A stretch of DNA of 64,000 nucleotides from Neoarius graeffei (Eukaryota; Chordata; Actinopteri; Siluriformes; Ariidae), in contig NC_083571.1 of NCBI RefSeq assembly GCF_027579695.1, forward strand, positions 89,129,888 through 89,193,887, read 5' to 3'. The translations under genes were made by a program, and so were the position numbers. Positions 45,050-56,209 of this stretch are shown piece after piece; the first letter of the stretch is position 1; each line of letters starts with the position of its first letter. The notes beneath the pieces are model-generated. The model did not search any database, was not told the DNA's origin, and worked only from the letters and a program-made list of their open reading frames with translations.

Positions 45050-46743
45050 CAGGGGTGCCAGGGTGAAATTGGTAAGGGGGCCAGATTTTTTTCAAGTGGG
45101 ACCTTGGGGGCCGAATTACACTTTTGGCCTGAAAAGACCAGACACTAACTCAACAAAAGGACATTATTTTATATGATTTTTGAAGGCCTATACGCCCAAA
45201 AGGAATTGTAAAGCTATAGCCTCAAAATGAGGCGCACAATAACATGGCAGACAAAAGCAATTTACCCTCTGAAAATGTAACAGTCTAAGCATGCAAGTAG
45301 CCTACATTTATAAAAAAAATGCTACAGAAATGGACTAAGACACAAATAACACAAGTGTAAACTGTAAATGACTTAGATCAGATTTATTGATCTTGCACAT
45401 CAAAAACATGTCAATGCATAGGCCTAATTAGGCCAATTAAAACGATTGGCAAGTAGGCCTTAAACGAGTCAAAAGAAAGAAGTGCCAGGGTAAATAATTC
45501 CACCAGTAGGTCAAGTGACTAAATATCCAGTAGCATTAGTTTAAAAGAGCCAAATATGACTGAACATACCAATAAAAACAAACTACTTTAACTTTAACTA
45601 CTTTAACTTTGCTGGTCAAGTCCCACATATATTTCCACACACCCATCCTGTTTATTCCCCCTCAAGCACACAGCACAAGGTTACATGGGGGAGAAATACC
45701 AGCTACATTTTACATGTGGAAGCCAGAAGTCTTTTACTTTTTACCAGCTTGTCGACATTGGGGGACAGACTCTGGGAATTGCTATTTTCATGACATCGTT
45801 GAGATGTCCATGGGTCAGACGACTACGCAGTTTCGATTTATTAATATTCATTACTGAAAATGCCTGTTCACATAAATATGTTGTCCTGAACATACAGAGT
45901 ATTTTACCGGCAAAGGCCGTGATAATTGGGTACTCTGGTGGCAATGACTGATAGAAAGATTGGATTCCAACAGATGCGTATTTATCCTTGACGAATGCAC
46001 CCTCCGAAAATGGCTTGGACACTTTTTTGCGATCTCCCACGCGATGATGTAGCTCGCCTTCACTGCCCCTAACATGAAATAAAATGTACAACAAAGATAT
46101 TGAGACACCCCTCTTTGAAAACAGCCGCATTTAACATTAAAGGAGAACTGAAGATGATGTATGATATTAAAACGAACCTTCAGGTGTCTCTCGAGACTTT
46201 GAGAAAGCTGCTTGCTGTTTTTGAAGGTTTGAGGCAAGCTCATTTAGCTTTTCAGTCCTGCGTTGCCCGGTGAATTGGCTGTATTTGTCGGCGTGGGTCT
46301 CTTAATGTCTTTTGACATTGTATTCCTTCGGTACAGCCACTTGTTGCGAACAAATCAGACAAACAGGTTTTCCCCCTACTTCCCAGAAAAAGTATTTCTC
46401 TCTCCATTTTTCCTGAAAGATGCGACCCTCAGAATCAACTTTTCTCTTTTTAGACTGTTGTTGCTTGTGAATGAGCAACAACTAGCCTACTCTACATTAA
46501 ATCCGGGTCATTGCACCTGTGTGTGCTGCAGCAAGCAGAGAGCAGCTAAAAACGAACCGATGGATTACACGAAAATGGAATCAAATTGAAACATTAGATT
46601 TAAAATCATTACGAAAAAAAACCCACAACATTCGATTTTTATTAATTTATTATTTAAAAAAAAAAGTCTCATGAACCACCGGGCCGGATGTGATGACCAA
46701 TCGGGCCGTATCCGGCCCGCAGGCCGTTACCATGGCACCCCAG
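45050..46743 (-). mobile_element. hAT (GTF2IRD2-like/SPIN-like), 1.69 kb
   Basis: Left end CAGGGGTGCCAGGGTGAAAT; the minus strand from 46743 reads CTGGGGTGCCATGG. Near the right end is the family's CGGGCCGTATCCGGCCCGCA. Flanks GTCTAAAC and CTCTAATG are only partly alike (5 of 8), a decayed duplication. Inside are the N- and C-terminal parts of a transposase. It lies directly upstream of desmoglein B. Confidence 0.83.
45741..46480 (-). pseudogene. hAT transposase remnant: BED-like finger joined to dimerisation region
   Basis: N-terminal part near 46440-46200: FQEKWREKYFFWEVGGKPVC, LICSQQVAVPKEYNVKRH with a stop, then THADKYSQFTGQ. C-terminal part 46000-45790: LPPEYPIITAFAGK and TTYLCEQAFSVMNINKSKLR, the hAT dimerisation region. 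The catalytic middle is deleted and the frames differ. Confidence 0.75.
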
Positions 46744-48004
46744 CTCTAATGTAATACTCTAGAGCTATAACATTCATATAACAACCAAGTAGGTGAAGGC
46801 AATTAGAGTACTTGTTTGGCAGAGGTTGGCACTCAGTGGATGTTGTAGCAATAGACAGGACATAGTTTATTCCAATGATACCATTTATTGAAAAAGCTGA
46901 CATGAATTAGCAAACTAATACTGATCAGATATAGCAACAATAGCAGCCAAGGAATAATTCAATATAAATGGTGATACAATGTATACAAATAAGAATCAGT
47001 AGTATATATGATGATAACTAAGGCACTAATGGTGATCAGAAGTAATAAGCTATATGCAAGTGTGACAGTGTAGGGGCGAGTGGATGTTAAAATGTGAGAG
47101 GGAAATCACGTGTTTGTGTGTCTGTGTGAGAGTGTATGAGTAGGTGTGCGTGTGAGAGTGTGTGTGTAAGAGTGTGTGTGTGAGAGTGTAGGCGTGCATG
47201 TGCGCAGCTGCACACTAACGGGATGAGAAGGAGCTAGGGAGAGAGAGAGCGTGCGCAGGCGCACGATCTAACTAAATACAGATACTCAACAAAGTAAATC
47301 AAACAAACAAACACGTGGTCTAAGACCGACTTTCATGTGAATCAAAATGCGTACATTTAAACCATAAATGAATTCAAATAACACTCTTCACATTAACTAG
47401 CCACAACTAAGACTAATAATTGCCCAGATGACAGCCTCACTTGAGATCGCTCGTTTGGTGACTGAAGTGCGCCGTCTGTTATCCGAAGACAGCGCAGAGT
47501 GCAGGTCCAGGGAGAAAACAGTTCTGTTCCTTTCACTTTTAGAGCTCGTCAGCTGAAGATCTTCAGTGTCCCGTCGGTCATCCGATGATCTGGAAGGAAT
47601 CTTGTTTGTAGTTTGTCGACGTTGAGAAAGGGAAAAGGGATCCGGTCGCCTTTTCTCTTTAAAATACTGCATGGGCTGCAGAAACTAACTGGTTCAGTTA
47701 TTATTACAACTATGCGAAGATCAAATACATTGAACTTTGGCTAAAGGTCTGGTATCAATAGCTCGTTCTTTGTTCTCTGTTCTTTTTCTTTAGCACAGAT
47801 GCATGATGTCTCTTTCACGCGTGGAAACCCACCGCCAGAGAGAAAGAATTTCAATTCCGCCACGGGTTTAAAGCACAGTCATGACGTCACTGTATTTGGT
47901 ATCCGGTATCATCTCTGTATCCAATACCATTACAGGGAGTCAGAAGAATGGGTGGGGATAGAACATGGCCTTGAGTACAGGGATTGGTGTGTTCAATGCT
48001 ATCA
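46744..48004. other. intergenic between desmoglein A and B
   Basis: No gene recognised. A GT/GA-rich low-complexity block lies at about 47043-47260. A minus-strand frame at 47672-47397 (MQYFKEKRRPDPFSL...) has no recognised motif and is probably chance or an unrecognised LTR-like repeat. Confidence 0.45.
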
Positions 48005-48109
48005 AGATGATAGGATGCTGCAGCAACCGACAGAGCCAGCAGGTGATCCCTGACCTTCTAAACTAAACAGCAGCAAATTGTCTTCAGCTGTGGTGCATAA
48101 GTCCTGAGT
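48005..48109 (-). pseudogene. 105-bp duplicate of the start of the desmoglein A last exon
   Basis: 48005-48109 matches 49379-49483 with a single mismatch (at about 48080). It covers the codons for QDLCTTAEENLLLFSLEGQG through CCSILSS. In the copy, a CTTTTCACTCAG acceptor-like run precedes GACTTATGC, and a stop follows the duplicated part. It lies about 340 bp downstream of the desmoglein A stop codon, in the likely 3' UTR or flank. Confidence 0.88.
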
Positions 48110-48445
48110 GAAAAGGGAGAAGATGGTTCATAAAGTGAAGCAGGGAATTGGTTACTATGGCTACAGCATGGCAGTCCATCCCTAGAGACTTTTAATTGCT
48201 TAGGAATACCAAAGAAACACAGTAACCCTAAAAACAACTTTAAATAAAAAAACGAAGACAAGACAATACACAATGACCCAATAGACAGGTAAATTTAGAA
48301 AGAATGACAAGACATGTACAGTGTATGCACTAATGAATATAAGAACCTTTGTGTGTCAAAATGCTTGTATTTTATGAGTAAAAGCATTGAGGACATTACC
48401 TCAGCCTACTGGTGTTGTGTTCAGTGTGAGGAAAATGTATCAATT

Positions 48446-49486
48446 TTACAGATTGGTTTTCACAACCTTCTTCTCTTTGACAACAATCTTCTGTGAGCTG
48501 GGAAGTCCGTGTACAGTGCTTGTGTTCAATCCAATAGTCCCATTCTGGGACATGGCAGTGGATGTTACCGCCCTCTGCAGGGATCCATGAGTGATTCCTG
48601 AAGTCCCTCCCTGCCTCTCTACTACATACTGCATACTCTGAGAGCCTCCGGTCACAGGAACACTTCTTTGGAGGGATCCATGAATTGCAGACCCTCCTTG
48701 ACCTTCCACAAACACTATGCCTTGAGATCCAGAGATGCTCCCTCTCGGCAGTGTGCCTTGGAGGATCTGGCCACCTTGTGCACCTGTATCAACAAGCAAA
48801 AGCTGCGAACCCAACAAATGAGCTGACTGGAGCAAGCCTGTGTTCAGTGCCGTGGTGGAGCCTCCATGTGTTTCCAACAATACCACCCTGTCGCCTCCAC
48901 CAATCGTGCCTTGTGCTGGCACAGCACCCTGGACCAGGACTCTTTCAGTCACTGGAGTGTCATTCAGCACACACATCCCCTGGGTGATTCCCACGGTGGG
49001 CCTCTCGGCCAACAGCACAGTGTTAGAAACCTGAGGCTCCACCATGTAGTACATTGGCTGCTGCTGTACCATCAGGGTCTGGGTGGGCACATCGATCAGA
49101 GTCTGGGCTGGCTGCACGTCAGATACTACATGGGTGTTTTTAACTACTACATTCTCCTCCCTGTGCATGGTAGAGGGTGCTGCAACTTCAGCGGCTATAC
49201 TGACAGTATTTGTGGTGGCAATATTGGTGTGCATGGAAACTGATTCAGAGTGATCCATGATGGGTTTTGGAGGAGGAAGGGAGGCAGCAGCCACTGTGAA
49301 CTTTGTGCCTCTGCCACATATCTCAGCTAGAGTAGTGAAGTTTGGCTCCAAGTCATTAAGGAACTCCAGATCACTGTCAGATGATAGGATGCTGCAGCAA
49401 CCGACAGAGCCAGCAGGTGATCCCTGACCTTCTAAACTAAACAGCAGCAAATTTTCTTCAGCTGTGGTGCATAAGTCCTGAGTTTT
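48446..49486 (-). CDS. desmoglein A last exon: catenin-binding segment and repeat tail
   Basis: 346 codons. The acceptor GTGTCTTGCAG precedes 49486. It starts KTQDLCTTAEENLLLFSLEG and continues SVGCCSILSSDSDLEFLNDL and EPNFTTLAEIC, the plakoglobin-binding segment (human DSG2: [20 protein letters not shown]...FKTLAEVC). A Thr/Val-rich linker with TERVLV follows, then about four imperfect repeats of ~29 residues such as GIVFVEGQGGSAIHGSLQRS and QYVVERQGGTSGITHGSLQR, the desmoglein repeat domain. It ends VVKEKKVVKTNL and stop at 48446. Confidence 0.92.
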   Translation of the reverse strand, partial: KTQDLCTTAEENLLLFSLEGQGSPAGSVGCCSILSSDSDLEFLNDLEPNFTTLAEICGRGTKFTVAAASLPPPKPIMDHSESVSMHTNIATTNTVSIAAEVAAPSTMHREENVVVKNTHVVSDVQPAQTLIDVPTQTLMVQQQPMYYMVEPQVSNTVLLAERPTVGITQGMCVLNDTPVTERVLVQGAVPAQGTIGGGDRVVLLETHGGSTTALNTGLLQSAHLLGSQLLLVDTGAQGGQILQGTLPRGSISGSQGIVFVEGQGGSAIHGSLQRSVPVTGGSQSMQYVVERQGGTSGITHGSLQRAVTSTAMSQNGTIGLNTSTVHGLPSSQKIVVKEKKVVKTNL

Positions 49487-50450
49487 CTGCAAGACACAAA
49501 TAGGCTTGTTAAAGCACTAAAATTCATATTGCACCTTTCATGAACTAACACATGCAAATAATACAGTGGACTGTAGACACTGACACAACAGAGCTATGAC
49601 TGATGAGCTGAAGCATAAACGGTAGGATTTCAAGGTCTAACTCTTTGCCCAAATTGTTCATATTGTTATTTATTAAAATGCAATGTTACTAGTTAATACT
49701 ACTTATTATTTAAAGGGTATATGATTTAAAATCATTAATAAAACTAAAAATTATATATTTTACTGCTATTCTAAAAGCTACCCCATGCTTCCACAGAGGC
49801 CTGTAAATCCAACCAAATTCATCCTTTTCAAACTGCTGCTCATGCTGTGTCACAGGACAGCATCAAGCTCTATCTGCCCTTTTTCACATACGTGAGCTCA
49901 CAGATGCCCATGACTGGCCAGTGTCACTATGATTGACAGTGGCGTGAGAGTAAGCCATCCTTCATACCCATCGAGCGCATTCAACTTTGCTCTCTAGTTT
50001 CCAAGCCACAGATCAGGATTTTGACTTGCATTAGGGCAAACAATTTTCTCTTATGCCATTAGGGAGCCCAAAGAAATTATTTTTTGAAGTCGATATATAT
50101 ATATATATACAGTTAGGTCCATAAATATTTGGACAGATGCAACATTTTTCTAATTTTGGTTCTGTACATTACCACAATGAATTTTGAACAAAACAATTCA
50201 GATGCAGTTGAAGTTCAGACTTTCAGCTTTAATTCAGTGGGTTGAACAAAATGATTGCATAAAAATGTGAGGAACTAAAGCATTTTTTAAACACAATCCC
50301 TTCATTTCAGGGTCTCAAAAGTAATTGGACAAATTAAATAATTGTAAATAAAATATTCATTTCTAATACTTGGTTGAAAACCCTTTGTTGGCAATGACTG
50401 CCTGAAGTCTTGAACTCATGGACATCACCAGACACTGTGTTTCCTCCTTT

Positions 50451-50659
50451 TTAATGCTCTGCCAGGCCTTTACTGCAGCGGTTTTCAGTTGCTGTCTGTT
50501 TGTGGGCCTTTTCTGTCTGAAGTTTAGTCTTTAACAAGTGAAATGCATGCTCAATTGGTTTGAGATCAGGTGACTGACTTGGCCATTCAAGAATATTCCA
50601 CTTCTTTGCTTTAATAAACTCCTGGGTTGCTTTGGCTTTATGTTTTGGGTCATTGTCCA
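50451..50659 (-). pseudogene. Tc1 transposase C-terminal part
   Basis: Reads [19 protein letters not shown] (second catalytic Asp in the DNDPKH motif), then [19 protein letters not shown] with the third residue Glu. It ends in decayed sequence. It continues the transposase of 56997-56210 across the L2. Confidence 0.9.
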
Positions 50660-50997
50660 AGGCAAGGCAAGGCAAGTTTATTTATATAGCACATTTCATA
50701 CACAATGGCAGTTCAATGTGCTTTACAGAAGCAAAAACAAAAAACAGTAAACAATAGAGAAATAAAATTACATAAAATAATTTTATTTTTAATCTAAAAC
50801 AACTAATTAAAAGAATTAAAAGAATTAAAAGAAAATAATAAGAATTAAACAATAGTAGAAATAAAATAATAAAATGCCAAAAAGAAAAAAGGAGAAAAAG
50901 AAAAAGAAACCAGCGGAATAAAATAAAATAAAATTAAAGTAAATTTAAAACATGCAGAGAAAGTAAAGATTATAAAAAATGTAAAAATATTAATTAT

Positions 50998-52975
50998 TTA
51001 ACAGAAAGCATCTGAAAACAGCTTGGTCTTTAACCTAGATTTGAAGCTGCCAACAGCAGGAGCATTTTTAATGTCCTCTGGCAGTTGGTTCCATAGATGT
51101 ACTGCATAGTAGCTAAAAGCTGCTTCACCACACTTTGTTTTAACAACTGGTTTTAATAGTAAATTTTTCTGTTGCGATCTGGTAGATCTGATTGGGTTAG
51201 GCCGCTGCAACATATCAGAAAGGTAATTGGGCCCTGTACCATTTAGAGATTTATACACCACCAACAATACTTTAAAGTCAATTCTTTAGCTTACTGGAAG
51301 CCAGTGAAGGGACCTTAGAATTGGGGTAATGTGCTCTGTTCTTTTTGTTCGTGTGAGAACCCTCGCCGCTGCATTTTGAACCAGCTGAAGTCGTTTGATG
51401 GTCTTTTTTGGCAGGCCTGTGAAAAGGCCATTGCAGTAATCAACCCTACTAGAGATGAAGGCATGTATTAGTTTTTCCAGATCATTTTTTGACATAAGTC
51501 CTCTTAGTTTGGAAATGTTTTTGAGGTGATAAAATGCCGTTTTAGTGATTGCTTTCATGTGACTGTCAAAGTTTAGCTCGCTGTCAATGAAAACACCAAG
51601 ATTTTTAACCATTTCTTTAGTTTTAATCCCTTTTGTGTCAAGAATAGTGGTAATCCTGAGTCTTTCGTCTTTTTTTCCAAATAGAATTACTTCTGTTTTA
51701 TCTGTGTTCAGCTGAAGAAAATTTTGTGACATACAGCTATTGATTTGATCGATACACTGGTAGAGACATTCAAGGGGGGCATAGTCATTAGGTGATAGAG
51801 CAAAATAAATTTGGGTATCATCTGCATAGCAGTGACACAAAATTGAATTTTTATTGATAATTTGCCCAAGTGGGAGCATATAAAGGTTGAAAAGTAATGG
51901 TCCAAGAATCGACCCCTGGGGGACACCACAGGTCAAGGGCATTGACGTTGAGGAACAATTTCCCAGGGTAACAAAGAAGCTTCTATCTTTTAAGTATGAT
52001 TTTAACCAATTGATAACTTTACCAGTCAATCCAACCCAGTGTTCAAGTCGATATAGCAGTATGTTGTGATCAACAGTATCAAAAGCTGCACTGAGGTCCA
52101 GTAATACCAGGAACGATGTTTTGCCTGCATCAGTATTAAGACGTATGTAATTTATAACTTTAATCAGCGCTGTTTCAGTGCTATGATTGGCACGAAATCC
52201 TGACTGAAAATTATCAAAACGGCTGTTTGATATCAAGAAGGCAGTTAATTGATTGAAGACAATTTTTTCCAGGATTTTCCCGATGAATGGTAGATTTGAT
52301 ATTGGCCTGTAGTTATTTAACACTGAAGGATCCAGATTATTTTTTTTAAGAAGGGGCTTTACAACAGTTTTTTTTAGGGACACAGGGACAACGCCAGTCT
52401 CCAAGGATGTATTTATAATTTGAAGCACATCTGTAATTATAAGATGAAGAACAGACTTAAAAAAGTTGGTGGGCAGAATGTCCAGTTCAGATGTTGAAGA
52501 ACTGAGATTTTGTACAGTTTTTTCAAGAGTCTCATAATCAATTAAACAAAATTCTGACATTGTGTTAAAGTTATCTATCTGTGTCATTGGTGATTGCAGT
52601 TTTTCAATTTTTTGCAACTGAGATATATTATGAGAAATATTCTGCCTTATTTTATCAATTTTACCTTTGAAAAAAGATGCAAACTCATTGCATTTATTAA
52701 CTGATAGAAGTTCAGGTGCTAATTGTGGTGGGGCATTAGTTAGCTTCTCTACTGTTGAAAATAGCACACGGGCATTGTTCATATTCCTGCTGATGATGTT
52801 GGAGAAGAAAGACTGTCTTGCTTTACGAATTTCATAATTATAATTACAAAGCATCTCTTTATGGATTTGATAATGGATGTGAAGTTTAGATTTGCGCCAT
52901 TTTCTTTCAGTCTTTCTACATTCTCTCTTTAGCAGTTTAACAGCCGGTGTAACGGCCAAAGTAGAATTCATATAG
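50998..52975 (-). pseudogene. L2 ORF2 reverse transcriptase
   Basis: Motifs: NNYRPISNLPFIGKILEKIV, FQSGFRANHSTETALIKV, FLVLLDLSAAFDTVDHNILL (motif A), CGVPQGSILGPLLFNLYM (motif B), CHCYADDTQIYF (motif C, YADD), then ISKLRGLMSKNDLEKLIHAF and ARVLTRTKRTEHITPILRSL. One TAA near 51283-51285 (LPVS*RIDFK) is followed in the same frame by LLVVYKSLNG...AVHLWNQLP to the true stop at 50998. Only this stop breaks the frame below the LTR insertion. Confidence 0.9.
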
Positions 52976-53627
52976 ATGTGAATTACAATTTATGTTACAT
53001 GGTATATATAATTTCATTTGAGTGTGTAATTTCATATAAGTAGTTTATTTCATGATTAAGATGATGAATAATATGTGGCAAGGTTAAAAGAATCAGAATT
53101 CATATGTTAAGAATTAGAACTGCCTCACACTTCTTAAGAATTCATATGTGAAGAATTAGAATAAGAATTAGAACTGTCTCACACTTCTTAAGAATTCATA
53201 TGTGAAGAATTAGAATAAGAATTAGAACTGCCTCACGCTTCTTAAGAATTCATATGTGAAGAATTAGAATAAGAATTAGAACTGTCTCACACTTCTCAAG
53301 AATTAGAATTAGAATTCATTCAGCTATATAAGAACGGTCTCGCGCTTCTCAGGGTAGATCTCGAGAAGCCGTGGAAGCGAACAGTTTTTCTTACCTGACT
53401 CTCTGACTCACCGACTCTCTGTATCTTAGAACCTTTGTAATTGTTAAACGAGGATTAAAGTTCAACTTTCAAGACGTTTCAAGTGGATTTATTGCAAGGC
53501 ACACGGACGCTGAGAGTGGAAACAGTTACTTTGGGACAGAGACTTTGTCAGCGTAAGCTATAGCACTTTTCTCAAGGTCTCACTACGAACGAGCCTCTAC
53601 AGCCGGGTACTGCTTCCATGGTGCTTT
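52976..53627. mobile_element. probable solo LTR inside L2 ORF2, with internal tandem repeats
   Basis: About 650 bp interrupting the L2 frame between KAPW and MNSTLAVTP codons. It has three to four units of about 57 bp built on GAATTAGAACTGCCTCACAC and TTCTTAAGAATTCATATGTG (53090-53310). A TATA-like AGCTATATAAGAACG, then ACGAGGATTAAAGTTCAAC (ATTAAA polyadenylation-type signal) and a TG-start/CA-end are LTR-like. A clean target duplication was not found, so the class is tentative. Confidence 0.5.
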
Positions 53628-53639
53628 CTGCTTATCATT

Positions 53640-54666
53640 GACTCTTTTTATTTTGAATGGAGCAATATCATCCATAATTTGGGTCATATTTAAATTAAAA
53701 AATTCCAGTAAATCATCTACAGAGTCTGACATTTTGGTTGAGTTCTGTGAGAGAGCTTGCTCAAAAAGAACACGTGTTGTCGTTTATGACTCTCCTACCT
53801 ATAGTCGTTGAGCTATTCTGAATGTGAGGAGACATAGAAACTTCAAAGAAAACACAGAAATGATCAGATAAGGCCAGGTCAACAACAGGATAAGAAACAG
53901 TAAGACCCTTTGTGATGACGAGGTCAAGAGTATGACCACGAGAGTGGGTCGGTCCCTGTACATGTTGTACCAGGTTAAAGTTATCAATAATTGCAAATAG
54001 TTCTTTGGCATAAATGTTATCAGTATTATCTACATGCAAGTTAAAATCCCCAGATATAATAAGACAATCAAACTCTAAGCAAATGACTGATAACAGTTCA
54101 CCAAACTCTTCAAGAAAGACTTTGGCTGAATGTCTCGGAGGCCTATAAATAGTTAATAATAATATGTTAGGAGAGCATGTAACAAGTGCACATAAGTGTT
54201 CAAAGGACATAAAATCACCAAGTGAGGATTGTTTACATTGAAAAAAGACTTTGAATATATTTGCGATCCCTCCACCTTTCCCTTGTCGGGTAACATTCAA
54301 AAAATTAAAATTTGGGGGAGCTGCTTTGATAAGGGTGGTAGCACTATTTGCTTGATCCAGCCAGGTTTCAGTTAGAAGCAAAAAATCAAGATTGTGTTTA
54401 CAAATAAGATCATTAATTAAAAATGACTTGTTTAAAAGTGATCTAATGTTCAGAAGAGCTAGCTTTACAGAAATTCTAGAAGCAATATTTGGTTGTGCAC
54501 TCTGATGCTGTTTTAAAACAGGAAGGAGATTAGATTGGTTCACCCCCAGGGTTAAATGTGCTCTATGTTTTCTGTTTCTTATCAGCACAGGAATAGTGTC
54601 AACATCGGGTCCCAGCTTTTTTTCAACATTACATCCATTTGCAGGGACCCAGACTACATCAAACAA
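53640..54666 (-). pseudogene. L2 ORF2 endonuclease
   Basis: Reads LALLNIRSLLNKSFLINDLI, FLLLTETWLD, KGGGIANIF, CLIISGDFNLHVDNTDN and RGHTLDLVITKGL with ALSDHFCVFFEV, the APE-like endonuclease motifs of CR1/L2 LINEs. The frame is left at TGA near 53761 (NDNTCSF*); a neighbouring frame continues VLFEQALSQNSTKM to DDIAPFKIKRVNDKQKAPW. A single frameshift therefore lies just before the LTR insertion. Confidence 0.88.
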
Positions 54667-54802
54667 GACTTTCTAAATGTTCCATTTGCTTTGAGGGTGA
54701 AAGGACTGGAGATGACATGTATCTTTTGGATGGTGAAAAAGATTTGTAGCCAGCTGAAAGTCCTGGACAAACACAATTTTGATGTACTGGATACACTGCT
54801 TG

Positions 54803-55983
54803 TCACGACAGATTTGGGCTGGAAAAGGAAAGCGTAGCCATTGGGAGCAATTTTTTCATGCTATTTGGGAAATCCATCCGAGGAGAAGTGGAGTCATCTG
54901 TCTTTGAATGTTGGGAGGCCTGCAAGTCAGATGTTTGTGTGTCCTTGATGACGACTTGCAAAGATGATTGTTTAGGCTTTGTAACTATGTCAGTCTGCGA
55001 CATCTTATCAACTGTTTTCCTCGGTGCTGGCTGAGAAAAGATTGCAAGTTTGTAGTGGTCTGCTAAGACTTTGGCTCCAATCCAGCTGAGTTCAGTGCTA
55101 TTTGGCTTGTAAAATTCTTTGCGATTCCAAAAAAGGTTAAAATTGTCTATGAAATTCATACCAAATGAAGAACAAGTTTTTCCAAGCCAGGTGTTAAGAC
55201 TGAAGAGTCGAGAAAAAGCAAAACTTCCTCTCGCTGGGAGTGGCCACTGATAAAAGATTGAATTCCAGTCTTATAGAGCTCAGAAAAAAGTTTTCTGAAA
55301 TCATCTTGGACAAACAGCTGTTCTCTGAAAACATCATTTGCTCCCACATGCACAACGATACGTTTTATAGTTTTATGCTCGGACATGAGTTTCAAAATGC
55401 TGTCTTTGGTGTCAGAGATGGATGCATTTGGAAGACAACAAATAATCATCTCATAACCTTTTAATTGTCTTACAGTGGAATCACCAAGAACAAGGGTTGT
55501 GGGATCAGGTGGTGTTACGAGCTGCTTTTTGCCTCTTCTCACAGCTCTTTGATCTTGGTGTGATCTCTTTTTACTATGTGTTTGTCCGCTTGACAAATCC
55601 TCTTCCACATCCCTGAGGCATTCAAATTTGTTCTGAAGCCTTATAGGCTGTGGATTTTCCATAGGACTGTAGATCCTATTGTAATTTGTAGAACGAGCTG
55701 GTGTTGAAGTAATTACTCTGTTTTTGTTTTCTGGCTTAGCACCCATCATTTGCCAGTTTTCAGTACTTACAGGTTGAGTTATGAATTCTTCCACTTGGTC
55801 TGCAATGTCCTCAGTCTGTCGAAGCGCAATCTCTGCATTCTCAGCCACTGTTTCAGTACTCCTTTCCTGAGATATCGCTTTTAATTCGTCCGTCTTTGGC
55901 AGAGCATTAATCTTTGATTCCAGAATAGAAATCCTCTGTTCTAATTCCATGCATTTTCTGCAGGATTTTTTGCTTCCTGGCAT
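54803..55983 (-). pseudogene. L2 ORF1 with SGNH esterase-like domain
   Basis: N-terminal Cys pair and coiled coil (CRKCMELEQRISILESKINA), then TLVLGDSTVRQLKGYEM (block I GDS) and KRIVVHVGANDVFREQ (block III GxND). After a frameshift near 55160, FNLFWNRKEFYKPNSTELSW gives the block V region, where the expected DGIH is replaced by NSTE. The domain type is known in ORF1 of CR1/L2 LINEs. Loss of the terminal His and the frameshift suggest an inactive copy. Confidence 0.82.
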
Positions 55984-56209
55984 TTAAAAAAAATAAATAA
56001 AAAATAGTGGAAATTAAATTAAAATTAAATTAAAAGCTTATAAAGATAAAAAATTAAAAAAAATAAAATAGTGGAAATTCAATGAGAAAGTAAAGTATAG
56101 AAATAAAGATTAAGAAAGCAGGAGCAAAGCAAAGAAGCATCCTACTCGCTTGAGTAGGAGGAGCAAGTAAACCTGCCGTCATATTGTTTCAGGGAGAGTA
56201 ATACAGATG

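Larger units (their letters stand above)
50660..56209 (-). mobile_element. L2-clade (CR1 group) LINE, near full length, 5.5 kb
   Basis: Inserted in the Tc1 transposase with a target duplication of about 7 bp (TTGTCCA at 50653-50659 and 56210-56216). The 3' end on the minus strand is TATATAAATAAACTTGCC with repeated CTTGC, the tail of fish L2 elements. ORF1 (55983-54803) has an esterase-like domain. ORF2 (54666-50998) has endonuclease and reverse transcriptase. A probable solo LTR interrupts ORF2 at 52976-53627. Confidence 0.92.

Noticed and set aside
46263-46589. Plus-strand 108-codon frame inside the hAT upstream of desmoglein B
   Set aside because: The minus strand here reads a recognisable BED-like finger, so the plus frame is a shadow.
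47397-47672. Minus-strand 91-codon frame as a gene
   Set aside because: No motif, no splice context and low-complexity neighbours; left as unassigned intergenic sequence.
53090-53310. CRISPR-like array of regular repeats
   Set aside because: Units are contiguous variants without unique spacers, in a eukaryotic LTR-like sequence.
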